Source: Saccharomycodes ludwigii (taxonomy: Eukaryota; Ascomycota; Saccharomycetes; Saccharomycodales; Saccharomycodaceae). From it: a stretch of DNA of 64,000 nt. Location: contig NC_060202.1 in the NCBI RefSeq assembly GCF_020623625.1, positions 1,196,501-1,260,500 on the forward strand. Reading direction: 5' to 3'. Shown here piece after piece: positions 31,412 through 42,700 of this stretch (positions are counted from its first letter, which is position 1; every line of letters starts with the position of its first letter). The position numbers were made by a program, and so were the translations under genes. The notes beneath the pieces are model-generated. The model was not told the DNA's origin and searched no databases. It saw only the letters and a list, made by a program, of their open reading frames with translations.

Positions 31412-32347
31412 TTAATTATGTTTAAAACATTTCTCTTTCCCGTTCCTTCTACTTAACACATCAAAAACAGGTTTTAATTTAAAATGTATAATCAATCCCC
31501 ATTCAAAAATCCATTTAGGAGCTAAATAATAAACCCATCCCATTAACCAAGCTTTAGAACCCTGATAGGTATCTATTGGATCTTTTCTTTCATCACCCAA
31601 TACTTTAATCACATTTTCCACATAAACCGAAGGCTGCATGGGTTTATTTTGTATAGACATTTCTTGTCTATATTTAAATGCTTCGATTCCTTGTTTAAAA
31701 TTATAAATTGAATTTGGTGGTAAGGGTCTAGTATCACCAATAGTAGTATCAACGCCGCCGGTAATAACATTCAACACTCTGACACCAAAGGGTTTCATTT
31801 CCAAATGTAGAACATGAGCGTATTGGTGGATAGCCGCTTTTGTTGCAGAATAACATGAAGCAAATGGGAAAGGGCAAACACCAGCCAAGGAACCAGTAAA
31901 TGCGATTGTCCCCCTTGCGTTAATAACAAATTCAGATAGTTCACGAGTTAAATTAATAGGTCCAAATACATTAACCTTGAAAACTTGTTCTAATGATTCA
32001 TTGGTAACATCCAATGCTGGAAATGTACAACTTTGACCTGCATTATTATATAACAAATCTATTTTTTTTTGGCCACCTGGTAGCTCTTTGTTTAATTGAT
32101 TTTTAAAATCCAAAATACTTTGTAGATCACTGACATCTAGTTTGACCGGAATAACTTTATCTTTCGCTCCCTCCGCTAATTCATCCCGTAATGTTTCTAT
32201 CGGTCCTGTTCTTCGAGCTGCGGCATAAACTGTGTAGTTTAGTTTGGTGACTAACTGTTTGGTAAGTTCATAGCCTATACCTGATGATGCGCCCGTTACC
32301 ACAGCAATTGATGATGATGATGATGATAATAGGGGTTCGTTTGACAT
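31412..32347 (-). CDS. AYR1: 1-acyl-DHAP reductase / triacylglycerol lipase Ayr1
   Basis: NADPH-dependent short-chain dehydrogenase of lipid droplets and ER that reduces 1-acyl-dihydroxyacetone phosphate to lysophosphatidate; yeast Ayr1 also has lipase activity. In 311 residues: cofactor motif TGASSGIG (18-25), NNAG (101-104) inside DLLYNNAGQSCTFPALD, catalytic Ser153 in TGSLAG, and YSATK with Tyr166 and Lys170. The sequence MKPFGVRVLNVITGGV and ESIYNF-like SIYNFKQGIEAF follow yeast Ayr1 closely. The C-terminus carries a hydrophobic stretch (about 268-290) that would suit monotopic membrane binding. It lies between the SUN gene and KGD1, as on yeast chromosome IX. Confidence 0.94.
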   Translation of the reverse strand: MSNEPLLSSSSSSIAVVTGASSGIGYELTKQLVTKLNYTVYAAARRTGPIETLRDELAEGAKDKVIPVKLDVSDLQSILDFKNQLNKELPGGQKKIDLLYNNAGQSCTFPALDVTNESLEQVFKVNVFGPINLTRELSEFVINARGTIAFTGSLAGVCPFPFASCYSATKAAIHQYAHVLHLEMKPFGVRVLNVITGGVDTTIGDTRPLPPNSIYNFKQGIEAFKYRQEMSIQNKPMQPSVYVENVIKVLGDERKDPIDTYQGSKAWLMGWVYYLAPKWIFEWGLIIHFKLKPVFDVLSRRNGKEKCFKHN

Positions 32348-32378
32348 GTTCTAACCTTGGGATATGAGAAGAAATAAA

Positions 32379-32413
<35 letters not shown>

Positions 32414-33617
32414 TGTATATGGGAGAGGAGAAAGTTTGATATAAGAATTTTGAGTATTCAACTATATTACATTAATGTTTTTAATTTATAATCATTAAGA
32501 TTATAATAATTTCACGATGAAAAAAGGAAAATGAAAATGTTATATTTAGCATACATTGATTGGATAAGTGTTAATAATCAGTTCCCTTTTTTATTTTATT
32601 TTATTTTTTTTTTTTTTTTTTTTTGCGTTTTTCAGGGATAGAAAAAAAAAAAAAAAAAAAAAAGGGAGGAAAAAAATATATACGCAGAATGTCACTGAAA
32701 TAATACACTGCCACGAAAGTTTCCCAAACCGGACATGCTTCCCATCGGAATAAAAGAAAGGTTTCTCTCTTTTATTATTGGCTCTTTCTCTATCTATAAC
32801 TCTTAATATAGCTTTTACTATTTAATATCTGTGAATATTGGTAACCTTATATATACTGATGCTCAAAACTAATAAATATAAAACTAATACAACAAAAATT
32901 AACTACTGGCAAATTGCTGTCTTGTATAAGGAATCAGGAAATAGTTTTTTTATGTATCAATTGATTTCTTAATTTCTCCGACTTTCTATTCATTAACAAT
33001 CAAATAATCTTCTTGCTGTCCTACCAAAATTATCTGTTAATAACAATATCGAATAATCTTGTCTTTCTGTGGATGGACAGAGTAATATTTACTTAACATT
33101 TCCAGACTTATATTAGCTTCATTATAAAATATTTACTATCAATCTGCCGTTTCGCAAGTGTTTACACATTAGTGTGCTATCAATTGTCAGCATAAAATAT
33201 TTCTGTTAAGTGTTGCGCTTACAAGGACGAGAAGAGTATTTAAAACGTAAGGACATAACTGAAATTAAATAAGTAATAATAATTAAATTAAATAGTGTAT
33301 GAAAAACAAAAACAAAAAAAATATATACATATATCGACAAAAATACAACTAATAACTACTATATAGGTTTTTCATGGTTTATTTTTCCCTCATTTGTGTT
33401 AATGTTTTCCTGACAAAAAAAAACAATGCTATAGAAAACATAACAGTATAATTAAGAAAAAAAAAAAAGAAAAAAGAAAAAGTAAAAAAGGAAAAGCTAT
33501 ATATATATATATATATATATATATGTAAAAGGAAACTAAAAATTTTAAGTAAAAGAAAAAAAAAAAAAAATAGAATAGAATAGAATAAATAAATAAATAA
33601 ATAAATATCAATCATAA
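32348..33617. other. Intergenic region AYR1-KGD1 (1.3 kb)
   Basis: AYR1 promoter and KGD1 3' region, no gene recognised. It holds A-runs at about 32381-32409 and 32643-32662, an (AT)n tract at 33500-33523 and short ATAGA and AAAT repeats at 33570-33606 just past the KGD1 stop. A GC-containing patch at 32690-32745 may be the AYR1 upstream activating region (inference). Confidence 0.45.
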
Positions 33618-36600
33618 TTATTTACCAAAGACTTCCTTTAAGAAAGCAGCTTCTTGAGCATTATGTAATGGTTTATTACCGGCAGCGACGGAAGCACTTG
33701 GATCTCTACCACAGTAACGGGCAACTTCGTTTTTATACTTTTCGGTTTCTTTTAGAACGGTTTGAATTCTTGGGCTAACAAAAGACCAAGCACCCATGTT
33801 GAATGGTTCTTCTTGACACCAAACAATATCCTCCAAGTTTGGATAACTGTTGAATAAATCACGCAATTGAGCAAATGGGAATGGGTGTATTTGTTCAATT
33901 CTGGCAAATGCAGTGGTTTTGTCTCCTAATTCTTCACGCCTCTTGTGTAAAGCAGTGTAAACTTGACCAGTTAACAAAACCAATCTCTTGGTTTCTTCTT
34001 TAGAACCGATAGCCTTCCCATGTTCTGGATCATCAATAATCCATTTGAATTCACCGTCAGTGAACTCCTTCAAATTACTTCTAGCTAATGGATGACGTAA
34101 CAAGGATTTAGAGAAAAACAAAATCAATGGCTTACGGAATTGACGGTGTTGTTGTCTTCTCAATAAATGGAATAAGTTTGATGGCAAAGTTGGATAGGCA
34201 ACTTGGTAATTACAATCTTGGTGTTGTCTTTGCAACTTGGCTTCGGTTGGGAAGTGTCTTGGATCTTCGTTGGCCATTTGCAAGTATCTTTCTAATCTAC
34301 CAGAAGAATGTTCTGGACCTTGGCCATCGTAACCATGTGGTAAAGATAAAACAATACCTGAACGTTGCTTCCATTTGGATTCACCACCAGAAATAAATTG
34401 ATCGGGAATAACTTGTGCTGTATTAGCAAAATCACCAAATTGAGCTTCCCATTGAACCAAAGCATTTGGAGAGGTTAATGAGTACCCATACTCAAAACCC
34501 AAAACACCATATTCAGATAAAGAAGAGTTGGATATAGCAAATTTATCTGGACTTTCACCCAAATGTTCTAAGGGAGTGTATGTTCTATCCGATTTTTGAT
34601 CGTGTAACACAGCATGACGTTGAGAAAATGTACCTCTTTCAACATCTTCACCGCTAACTCTGACATGGTAGCCTTCCAACAACAAAGAACCAAAAGCCAA
34701 AGCTTCACCGGTGGACCAATCAATCCCTTCACCGCTTTCAACGGTCTTTAATCTGTTGTTCAAAATTCTCTTCAAGTTTCTGTGAACTTCAAATCCCTCT
34801 GGCCAAGAAGCAATGGTTTTACCAATTCTCTTCAAAGTAGCCTCATCAACCTTAGTTGGCTCATGTGGTAAAATTTCAGTAGCCAACTCTCTTGGGGATT
34901 TGAAACCTTCCCATGAAGCAGTCAACCACTCTCTAGAAGTTGGTTTGTATTCAGCACTCTTCTGGTAAGCTTTCTCCAACATGCCCCATACCCATTCTTT
35001 ATGTTTGTCAATTTCTTCCTTGGCAAAAGAACCCTCAGCAATCAACTTCTCAGTGTAAACATCAATAACATTCTTCTGTTTAGCAATTCTTTGATACATC
35101 AGTGGTTGAGTAAAAGAAGGCTGGTCTGTTTCGTTATGACCGTGCTTTCTCCAACCGACAACATCAATAATAACGTCATGTTTAAATTTAGCTCTCCATT
35201 CAGCAGCCAGGTTAAACAAAAAGGTCACAGCTTCTATATCATTAGCATTTACGTGGAAAACTGGCGCATTGAAAGCTTTACCAATATCCGAAGGATATGG
35301 AGTGGATCTAGCAAATCTTGGATCAGTGGTGAAACCAATTTGGTTATTAGTAATAACATGAATAGTACCACCGGTGGAATAATGAGTTAAATTGGTGAAA
35401 CCAAAAGTTTCATAAACAACACCTTGACCAGCAATGGCAGAATCACCATGCAACAAGACACCCATAGACTTCTTGTGATCTTCAGTGTCACCCTTGTAAT
35501 GTTGGATAGCTCTGGTTCTACCCATAACAATTGGATCCTCGGCTTCTAAATGAGATGGGTTGGCAACCAAAGACAAGTTAACAAATTTACCAGAAGTGGT
35601 TGGTCTTTGGTAGTTCATACCCAAATGATACTTGACATCACCAGAACCTTCATATTCACTAGGAGCAGAAGAACCCTTAAACTCATTTAAAATAGACTCA
35701 TTTGGTTTACGAACAACATTAGATAAAACATTTAATCTACCACGATGAGCCATACCTAAAACAACATCCTCAATACCCAACTCAACAGAACGGTCAATCA
35801 AAGTCTTGATACCGGGAACAACACCTTCTAACCCTTCTAACCCAAATCTCTTATCGTTTGGAAACTTGCTAGATAAAAAACTTTCAAAAGAAGTAGCCCA
35901 AGTTAATCTATCCAAAATTTGTCTTTTTTGATCAATAGAATATTGGAAAGGTTTTGGAACTTCAATTCTTTCTCTTAACCATTCACATTGTTCTTTAGAT
36001 GGAATGTGAATATATTCAATACCATAACTTGAACAATACAATTTTTCCATAATGGAAATAATTTCTTTCAAAGTCATACTCTTTTTACCATTTTTGGCAA
36101 AACGAGGCAAAATACCTGGACCCAACTGAATTTCAGTTTCCAAGTCTTTTTCGGTAAAGCCATAATGCTCTAAAGTCAACTCAGCTGGAATCTTTTTGGA
36201 CTTGTCATCACCAAAAGAGATACCTAATGGATCAATATGGGCCTTCAAATGGCCTTGGACTTGATATGCACGACACAACAATTGGATCTTCAAATGTAAT
36301 AAAACCTTTGGATCCACATGGCCATTAAAGTTAATGGCATCAATGGACCCTTGACCAACACCAACAGAATCAACAGCTTCTGGGGAGATCGTTGGTGGAG
36401 CAACAAAGGCACCAGAAGCTGGAATATTAGGATTACTCATATTTTTGAAATAGGCATCCCAAGAGACATGAACAGAAGATGGATCCTTCTTCCAGGCCTG
36501 GTACATTTCATCTATATAGGCAGCATTTGTTGTTTGCATAAAATTATCACTGGAAAACTTTCTTCTCAATGGTATAGTGGGTGTAATGAATCTGTTGCTT

Positions 36601-36668
36601 AAAGCAGAAGATCTTAAAATCTTGGCTCTGCTCTGTATTTTAGCAGAACTTCTAATGGATCTCAACAT
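33618..36668 (-). CDS. KGD1: 2-oxoglutarate dehydrogenase E1 component
   Basis: Thiamine-pyrophosphate-dependent E1 subunit of the mitochondrial 2-oxoglutarate dehydrogenase complex (TCA cycle), which decarboxylates 2-oxoglutarate and passes succinyl to Kgd2. The 1016 residues compare with 1014 in yeast. It begins with a basic, Ser-rich presequence (MLRSIRSSAKIQSRAKIL) for mitochondrial import, then the TTNAAYIDEMYQAWKKDPSSVH region, GMAHRGRLNVLSNV and HGDSAIAGQGVVYE of the TPP/Mg core, DVVGWRKHGHNETDQPSFTQP, and the C-terminal transketolase half with SLPHGYDGQGPEHSSGR and QQHRQFRKPLILF. A possible Hap2/3/4 CCAAT element lies about 600 bp upstream. Confidence 0.98.
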   Translation of the reverse strand: MLRSIRSSAKIQSRAKILRSSALSNRFITPTIPLRRKFSSDNFMQTTNAAYIDEMYQAWKKDPSSVHVSWDAYFKNMSNPNIPASGAFVAPPTISPEAVDSVGVGQGSIDAINFNGHVDPKVLLHLKIQLLCRAYQVQGHLKAHIDPLGISFGDDKSKKIPAELTLEHYGFTEKDLETEIQLGPGILPRFAKNGKKSMTLKEIISIMEKLYCSSYGIEYIHIPSKEQCEWLRERIEVPKPFQYSIDQKRQILDRLTWATSFESFLSSKFPNDKRFGLEGLEGVVPGIKTLIDRSVELGIEDVVLGMAHRGRLNVLSNVVRKPNESILNEFKGSSAPSEYEGSGDVKYHLGMNYQRPTTSGKFVNLSLVANPSHLEAEDPIVMGRTRAIQHYKGDTEDHKKSMGVLLHGDSAIAGQGVVYETFGFTNLTHYSTGGTIHVITNNQIGFTTDPRFARSTPYPSDIGKAFNAPVFHVNANDIEAVTFLFNLAAEWRAKFKHDVIIDVVGWRKHGHNETDQPSFTQPLMYQRIAKQKNVIDVYTEKLIAEGSFAKEEIDKHKEWVWGMLEKAYQKSAEYKPTSREWLTASWEGFKSPRELATEILPHEPTKVDEATLKRIGKTIASWPEGFEVHRNLKRILNNRLKTVESGEGIDWSTGEALAFGSLLLEGYHVRVSGEDVERGTFSQRHAVLHDQKSDRTYTPLEHLGESPDKFAISNSSLSEYGVLGFEYGYSLTSPNALVQWEAQFGDFANTAQVIPDQFISGGESKWKQRSGIVLSLPHGYDGQGPEHSSGRLERYLQMANEDPRHFPTEAKLQRQHQDCNYQVAYPTLPSNLFHLLRRQQHRQFRKPLILFFSKSLLRHPLARSNLKEFTDGEFKWIIDDPEHGKAIGSKEETKRLVLLTGQVYTALHKRREELGDKTTAFARIEQIHPFPFAQLRDLFNSYPNLEDIVWCQEEPFNMGAWSFVSPRIQTVLKETEKYKNEVARYCGRDPSASVAAGNKPLHNAQEAAFLKEVFGK

Positions 36669-37553
36669 GTTTGCGAGTTTGTATGTATATGTTGAATTAT
36701 CAAATATATATTAGTAGTATTTCTCTTTATATGTTTTAGAAACTGATGTTAAAGGAGAAAGTTGTAAAATAAAATAAGGATCGCAATAAGTAAACCTAGA
36801 ATATATTAATTGAGAAGAATTAGGGTTAAAAATTTGATGAGCTCGGACACAACAACCCAAAAAAAAAAAAAAAAAAAAATTTAAAATTAAAATTAAAAAA
36901 TAAAAAGCAATAGCATAAAAATCACACCTTTAGCATTCCAATTTACTTGAACTTAAAAACGAATATAAGAAAACATTATTCTTGGAATAAAACAAGAAGG
37001 AAAGAGAAGAAAGGGAGAGTGGGAAGAAATACCAATAGCAAAAAGAAATGATTTATATTATTCAATTAAAAGCAAAAAAATAAACATTTAAAATGACTTT
37101 AAATTTAAGTTGAGGTATACATTAAATATGAAAAGTACAAGAGAAAAACATTAATCATATGTAGAAACTAAACGTTTAAATAGCAGATGCTAACACTTTT
37201 TAATGGATTGACAAGAATCAAATTTGCTTATTTATGATAAAAATACTCCCTTATAAAATATTGTATCACTTTATTGGTCCTTTTTTTTTTTTTTTTTTTT
37301 TTTTTTTTGAAAATATATAATTTACGTCTTGATTAACTTAGCCAGAAAACAAACAGAGAAAAAGGGAAAAAAATACAAAAAAAAAATAAAATAAAAAAAA
37401 AAAGGGGGGGCAGGGCAAGAGAGCAAGGACTGACGAGACAACAAAATTCATTTAATTGTTCCAAAGTGCTTTATAACCCATTATTTCTTTTACTTATTTT
37501 AGGTCTGCTCTGTATACGTTCGTGCAGTGTTTGTGCCTTCCATTTCGCCGGTA

Positions 37554-37589
<36 letters not shown>

Positions 37590-38595
37590 AATTTAATTTA
37601 ATTTAATATTTTTAACGATATATTCTTTAAATTATCGGATCCGTATTCGGAATATTCAAGAACTATCTAAAATAAAAAAAGCTAAAGATTTTATTATTTT
37701 TGGCTCTATAATAATTTTTCGGAAGCGATCACGTCAATTACAATACAATATACAAGATTGGAAACCATTTTAAATATGTTAGCAATCACATACTTATTCC
37801 CTCCCCCAGCAAATTCCAAGCACACTTTATTGATAGCATTTGTGTGACAATAACGAGAATTTTCCCTCTCTTCTCTTTCCTTATAACATTTACAATCATT
37901 AGCAATAGCTTCAACCCTTTAAGTGAAAAAAAAAAACCCCCCCACCAAAATATCTTTTGTTTTTTTTTTTTCTTGTTAAGTCGTGAATTATGCCACAGAA
38001 ATGACGTTTAAAAAAAACTCCCTTTTCCACGTATCACAATTCTTTTCGAATTGTAGCATGAACAAAGAACCAATATAATTATGAGCTGTCACTATAAGAA
38101 GATATTTACCAAAGCTGCATCAGAAAAGCACCGCTAAGATTACAACCTCAAGCATGCCAAGCACAGGCAACTAATTAAAAATAAAGATATTACAAGACAC
38201 CCAAGAAATAAAAACACTTATTATCAGAAGGTCGATCGGACTTCTTTCCTATTTTTAGTTTCATAAACTTTATACCGTATGGACGTAAAAACGGCTCTTT
38301 ATTATGTTGAGCGCTAGTAACGTACCATACACGGAGGGACAGCAATATACAAATACACAAAAATAGGCACAAAAAAAGCACTAAATCTATACAAAAAAAA
38401 TAAGTCAGTATCCACACTCAAATTAAAACTATTACAACCTCCCTCCTGGAAGAATAATTTCATTTCGACATGGACACAAACACAACCTTATTAACTTTCT
38501 TCTTTGAAATAAAAAAAAAAAAAAATACTATACAAAAAGACATTTTCATTTATTCCTTTTTCTGGTTTATAAAAAAAGAAAAAAATAAAATAAAA
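36669..38595. other. Intergenic region KGD1-RPL9 (1.9 kb)
   Basis: KGD1 promoter and RPL9 3' region. It includes a T28-like homopolymer at about 37281-37308, an A-run at 37560-37586, a short C7 run at about 37937-37943, and a slightly more GC-rich segment at 38090-38350. A 75-codon - strand frame at 38190-38417 with a hydrophobic N-terminal half is the only candidate small gene and has no known relative. No tRNA seen. Confidence 0.45.
37271..37278 (-). promoter_or_regulatory. Possible Hap2/3/4/5 CCAAT box for KGD1
   Basis: TTATTGGT on the + strand reads ACCAATAA on the KGD1 sense strand, fitting the ACCAATNA-type Hap consensus. Yeast KGD1 is Hap-activated under respiratory growth. The site is rather far (about 600 bp) from the ATG, and CCAAT is short. 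Confidence 0.3.
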
Positions 38596-39171
38596 TCATT
38601 CTTCTTCAACAACAACACCCTTTTCGGAAACATAAATACCATCCAAAAATTTACGGATATCCTTATTTCTGGCCCTACAGACTTGCTGAATATCAGCAGC
38701 GTTTTGAGAAACATTCTCAACAGAGTTACCAGTCAAGATCATTTCATCCTTTTGGACAGTGGAGAACTCAATAGTAACACCTTCTCTGACTGGAACCAAT
38801 CTGACCTTCTTGTCACCCAAGTAGTTTCTGATTTCAACGAATTTAGCACCATCTTTTTCAATAACGTTAACGTTGATTGGGAAATGCGCATAAACATATC
38901 TCATCTTGTATTTGTAACCCTTGGTAACACCAGTAATCATGTTGGAAATCAAAGACTTAACGGTTCTCAAAGCAGCAACATGCTTTCTGTCACCATTGTG
39001 GACAGTAATTCTGATTTGCTGGTTGCTAATCTTAGTGAAAGTAACATCAACATGTTTTAAGTTCTTGGTCAAAGTACCTCTTGGACCAGTAACTTTAATG
39101 TTTCTGGATTTGATGTTGACGACGACACCTTCTGGAATATCTAAGACTTGATCAGTTTGAATGTATTTCAT
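38596..39171 (-). CDS. RPL9: 60S ribosomal protein L9 (uL6)
   Basis: Large-subunit ribosomal protein near the sarcin-ricin loop and P-stalk base. The 191 residues match yeast Rpl9 (191) in length: MKYIQTDQVLDIPEGV, VTGPRGTLTKNLKH, the HVAALRTVKSLISNMITGV stretch and KFLDGIYVSEKG near the C-terminus. It is intronless, as are the yeast copies. Only one copy can be seen here, at the RPL9B position (beside SUN4 on yeast chromosome XIV) and inside the KGD1-STH1 interval of chromosome IX. The upstream region carries an exact HOMOL1-type Rap1 box. Confidence 0.98.
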   Translation of the reverse strand: MKYIQTDQVLDIPEGVVVNIKSRNIKVTGPRGTLTKNLKHVDVTFTKISNQQIRITVHNGDRKHVAALRTVKSLISNMITGVTKGYKYKMRYVYAHFPINVNVIEKDGAKFVEIRNYLGDKKVRLVPVREGVTIEFSTVQKDEMILTGNSVENVSQNAADIQQVCRARNKDIRKFLDGIYVSEKGVVVEEE

Positions 39172-39725
39172 TTTAGGCTAAACTATCAATGTTACTTTTA
39201 TTTACTTTACTCTCTTGGCAATGAATATTATAAACAGTTAATCTATCCTCATAAAAATGAAAAGAAAAAAAATTGTAGTAAAATTCATCTGTGATAAGAT
39301 GTTATAAAAGACAGGGAAAAATTTTTTTTTTAAAAAAATAATTCTTCCTTTATATATGAAAAAAATTTTTCATTTGGAAAAAAAAACAACAAGAAAAAAT
39401 TTTTTATGCAGATTTTTTGGTAAAAAAATGAAAAAATTCAAAAAAAATTATATTATATTATATATATATATATATAGTTGTATGATATTTATTATGTACG
39501 GATGTTGTCGTTCCAAAAAACAAAAAAAAAAAAAAAAAAAAAAGAAAGAAAAGATCCATCTATCATTTACGAAATGTAACGATTTGTACAAAAAAAAAAA
39601 ACAATTGAAGTATAACAAACACATCGCGAAAATTTAAAAAAATATAGAAAGCGATATTGCTACATATTTTGTGGTTATCTGAAGTTAAAATGTTATATAC
39701 TACTATACATTTAATCTTTTGAGAA
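39172..39725. other. Intergenic region RPL9-STH1
   Basis: RPL9 promoter and STH1 3' region. It is very A/T-rich, with an A-run at about 39523-39543 and (AT)n at 39463-39476, and the Rap1/HOMOL1 box at 39494-39506 between them. The frame at 39356-39637 is low complexity. Confidence 0.55.
39494..39506 (-). promoter_or_regulatory. HOMOL1/UASrpg (Rap1) box upstream of RPL9
   Basis: The - strand reads AACATCCGTACAT, an exact match to the HOMOL1 form of the yeast ribosomal-protein UAS bound by Rap1. It lies 323-335 bp upstream of the RPL9 start in sense orientation and is followed downstream by T-rich DNA on the sense strand, the usual layout of yeast ribosomal-protein promoters. The usual second Rap1 box was not obvious. 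Confidence 0.85.
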
Positions 39726-42700
39726 CTACTCTTCTATTTTGTTTACTTGATTGTACTTCTCAAACCATTTGTCTGTAAATTTTTCCAAAGTTTCAGAGTC
39801 ATTGTAAACCCATGATCCTTCCTCATTATACGTCCTAGCGTTTTTATACATTGTGTTTAAATCATCTCTGATACCATCCATTGTTGCATATTCTCCTCTT
39901 TTACACTTCAAATATATGGTGTTTAATGAAACCGGATTCTCTATAATAATATAATAGTCCGGATATTTTTTTTTGTGTGGTAAAGATTCAAAAATACTGG
40001 TGCAGGGATGCCCATCATCAGGATCCACAACTGTATGCATATCACTCAATAATTTATCCACATCTGATATAAAAGTACAGGCCCTAGTTTTTCTCCCTCT
40101 TTTTAATTTAGGTTTGTTTTGCTCATTGTCATCAATGGTGATTGAGCTACTCGGATTAGAAGACGCAAATTCCTCCCCATCTTCCAATTTTCTTTTTTTT
40201 CTCCCTCTTCTTTCTTTTGTTTGTGCTTTATTTAGTTTGACTTTGATAATGAATTTAGCCTTTTTGGTGGGAGATGATGGATCTTCGTGCTCAATGGATA
40301 CATTAATACCATTTTCTATTGCTTGTTTTTTTTTGTCCTTACTATTAGCACTATTAGTATCATTGCTATTATTTATTGCTGCATTGTCGTCGCTTGTACC
40401 AGATACAATTTCCGAATGATCTATAGTTTCGGGATTGGCGACTACTTCATTCAAAACTTTCTTCTTTCTCCCACGACGACCCCTTTTAACTGTCACTACA
40501 GGCTTATGGGGTTCAACATCCCGTTCTTCTTGTTCCTCTTCTTCAGGTATATATACATCTTCAATTTTCTCTTCATTAGATTCAATTTTGTTATTTTCCA
40601 TAGGTACATGTTTATCAGCTACAACATCCACTTCTTCATCACTTTCTTCAGTAATTCCCTTTGGCTCTTCGACTTCATTTGGCTCAGTACCATTGTCCTC
40701 TTCTAAAAGCTCTATTTTCCCGGATTTTCTAGCTTTTCGTTTTTCACGAGCAGCACGCCTTCTAGATATAGCATCTTCAATAGTGTCATTATCATCATCC
40801 ACTGCCTGTAACCATTGTTCTTCAGTCAACCCATCATCATAATAAACTTTCTTTCTTTCCCTAGTTTTACTGATAACCTCCACCTTTTTCTCAAAATGTT
40901 TAGTGACATCCTCTCTAAAAACAGGTGGTAATTCATCCAATCTAATTAATCTAGGAAGAGGTTCCTTTAGCCCCATTGATTTAGCGTCTTCTTCCGCTTT
41001 TGCTATCCTTTCTTTATCCATCTGAGCAAATATTAGCTTTTCCTCCTCCGATCTGGCCATAATTTCATTTAAATCATCATCATCGATATCAGGCTCTGCA
41101 TTTAAGTCTCTATTGGCTTCATCCTCTAATAATTTTCGTAAAAATTGTTCCCTTTCTTCAGCAGTGGAACTGTTATCAAATTTACCCGCTTGAATAACTT
41201 TCCCATCAATATTTAGTTTTTGCAGCGCCCTTTCCAAGATAACTTCTTCAATGGAATCATTGCTGATTAATCTCAAAATACGAACCTCATTCTTTTGACC
41301 AATTCTATGTGCTCTATCTTGAGCCTGTAAATCCTGATGTGGATTCCAGTCTGTGTCAAAAATAATAACAGTATCAGCCGTCTGTAAATTTAAACCCAAT
41401 CCACCAGCTCTTGTAGACAATAAAAAACAGAAATAGTCTGAGTTTGGCGCATTGAATTCTTTTAACATAGAGGTACGTTCTTCAGCCTTCGTGCTACCAT
41501 CTAAACGCATATAATTCATATTTCTCATTCTTAAGAAATCCTCCATAATATTCATGACTTGTGTCATTTGGAAAAACATCAAAATACGGTGGCCTGTTGC
41601 TTTAAATTTGGGTAGAACCCGATCTAATAATTCAAACTTTCCCGCACAACGAACTAATAACTCAGTGTTCCACTTACCACTCGGATTAAGAACATGTTCA
41701 ACCTCATTAAACACAAATGGATGATTACAGATCTTTCGTAGTTGCATAACTTTATTATTTAAGCCTTTAATGCCGCTTTTGTTTGAGCCTTCAGTATCAG
41801 AAACACCAACAAAAAGGGCATTGTGTCTGACCATTTGCTGATACAAGACTTGCTGCAAGCTGGATAATTTGCACTTGATTACTTTCTCAACTTTGTCTGG
41901 TAAATCCTTTTCTACCTCCTTTTTCAAACGACGTAATAAAAAGGGTCTTAGAACCATGTGTAACCTTCTAATAACTAAAATAGCCTCTTCTTCAGTCAAT
42001 TCCAATTTTTCCTGGCTACCAGTGTTTGCAAAGGGTGTATTAAACCAATCTTCAAAAGTTTTAGATGAATTGAAAATCTTAGGCAAAACAAAATTTAATA
42101 AAGCCCATAATTCAGGTAAATTATTTTGTAATGGTGTACCGGTCAAAATTAATCTATTTTTGGTCTTGTAATAGTTAGACAAAGTGAACGATAGCTTGGA
42201 TTGGGTATTTTTCATCCTGTGGCCCTCATCGATAATCATGTGGGCCCAATAATATCTTGAAAGTAGAGCTTTATCCTTGATGATATATTCATATGTAGTT
42301 AATACAACATCAAAATTACCAGAACGTATATCGCGTTGTAAAAGTTTTCTCTGATTTGGAGTACCTTTGTAAATAATAGTTTTCAAAGTTGGTGCCCATT
42401 TTTCAAATTCTAAAGTCCAATTTGTTATAGTAGATAATGGAACAATGACCAAAAAAGGATTTTTTTCCCTTTTCACTTCGTACAGGTAAGCAATTAATGA
42501 AATAGACTGAATAGTTTTACCTAAACCCATTTCATCAGCTAAGATACCATTCAAATGATTGTTATATAGTGAAACCATCCATTCTAACCCCTTTAACTGA
42601 TATTCTTTTAAAGTCCCACCAACTAAAATACTCGGTTGTTTGTCAATTTTTTCCACAATCCGATGGGCAACTTTGAAATAATCAACTTTTTCACGATCGG

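Noticed and set aside
37715-37740. Centromere CDEIII-like core (CTTCCGAAAAATT on the - strand) with an ATCACGTC sequence beside it
   Set aside because: The CDEI-like octamer has one mismatch and directly abuts the core instead of lying about 80-170 bp away across an AT-rich CDEII, and synteny does not predict a centromere here.
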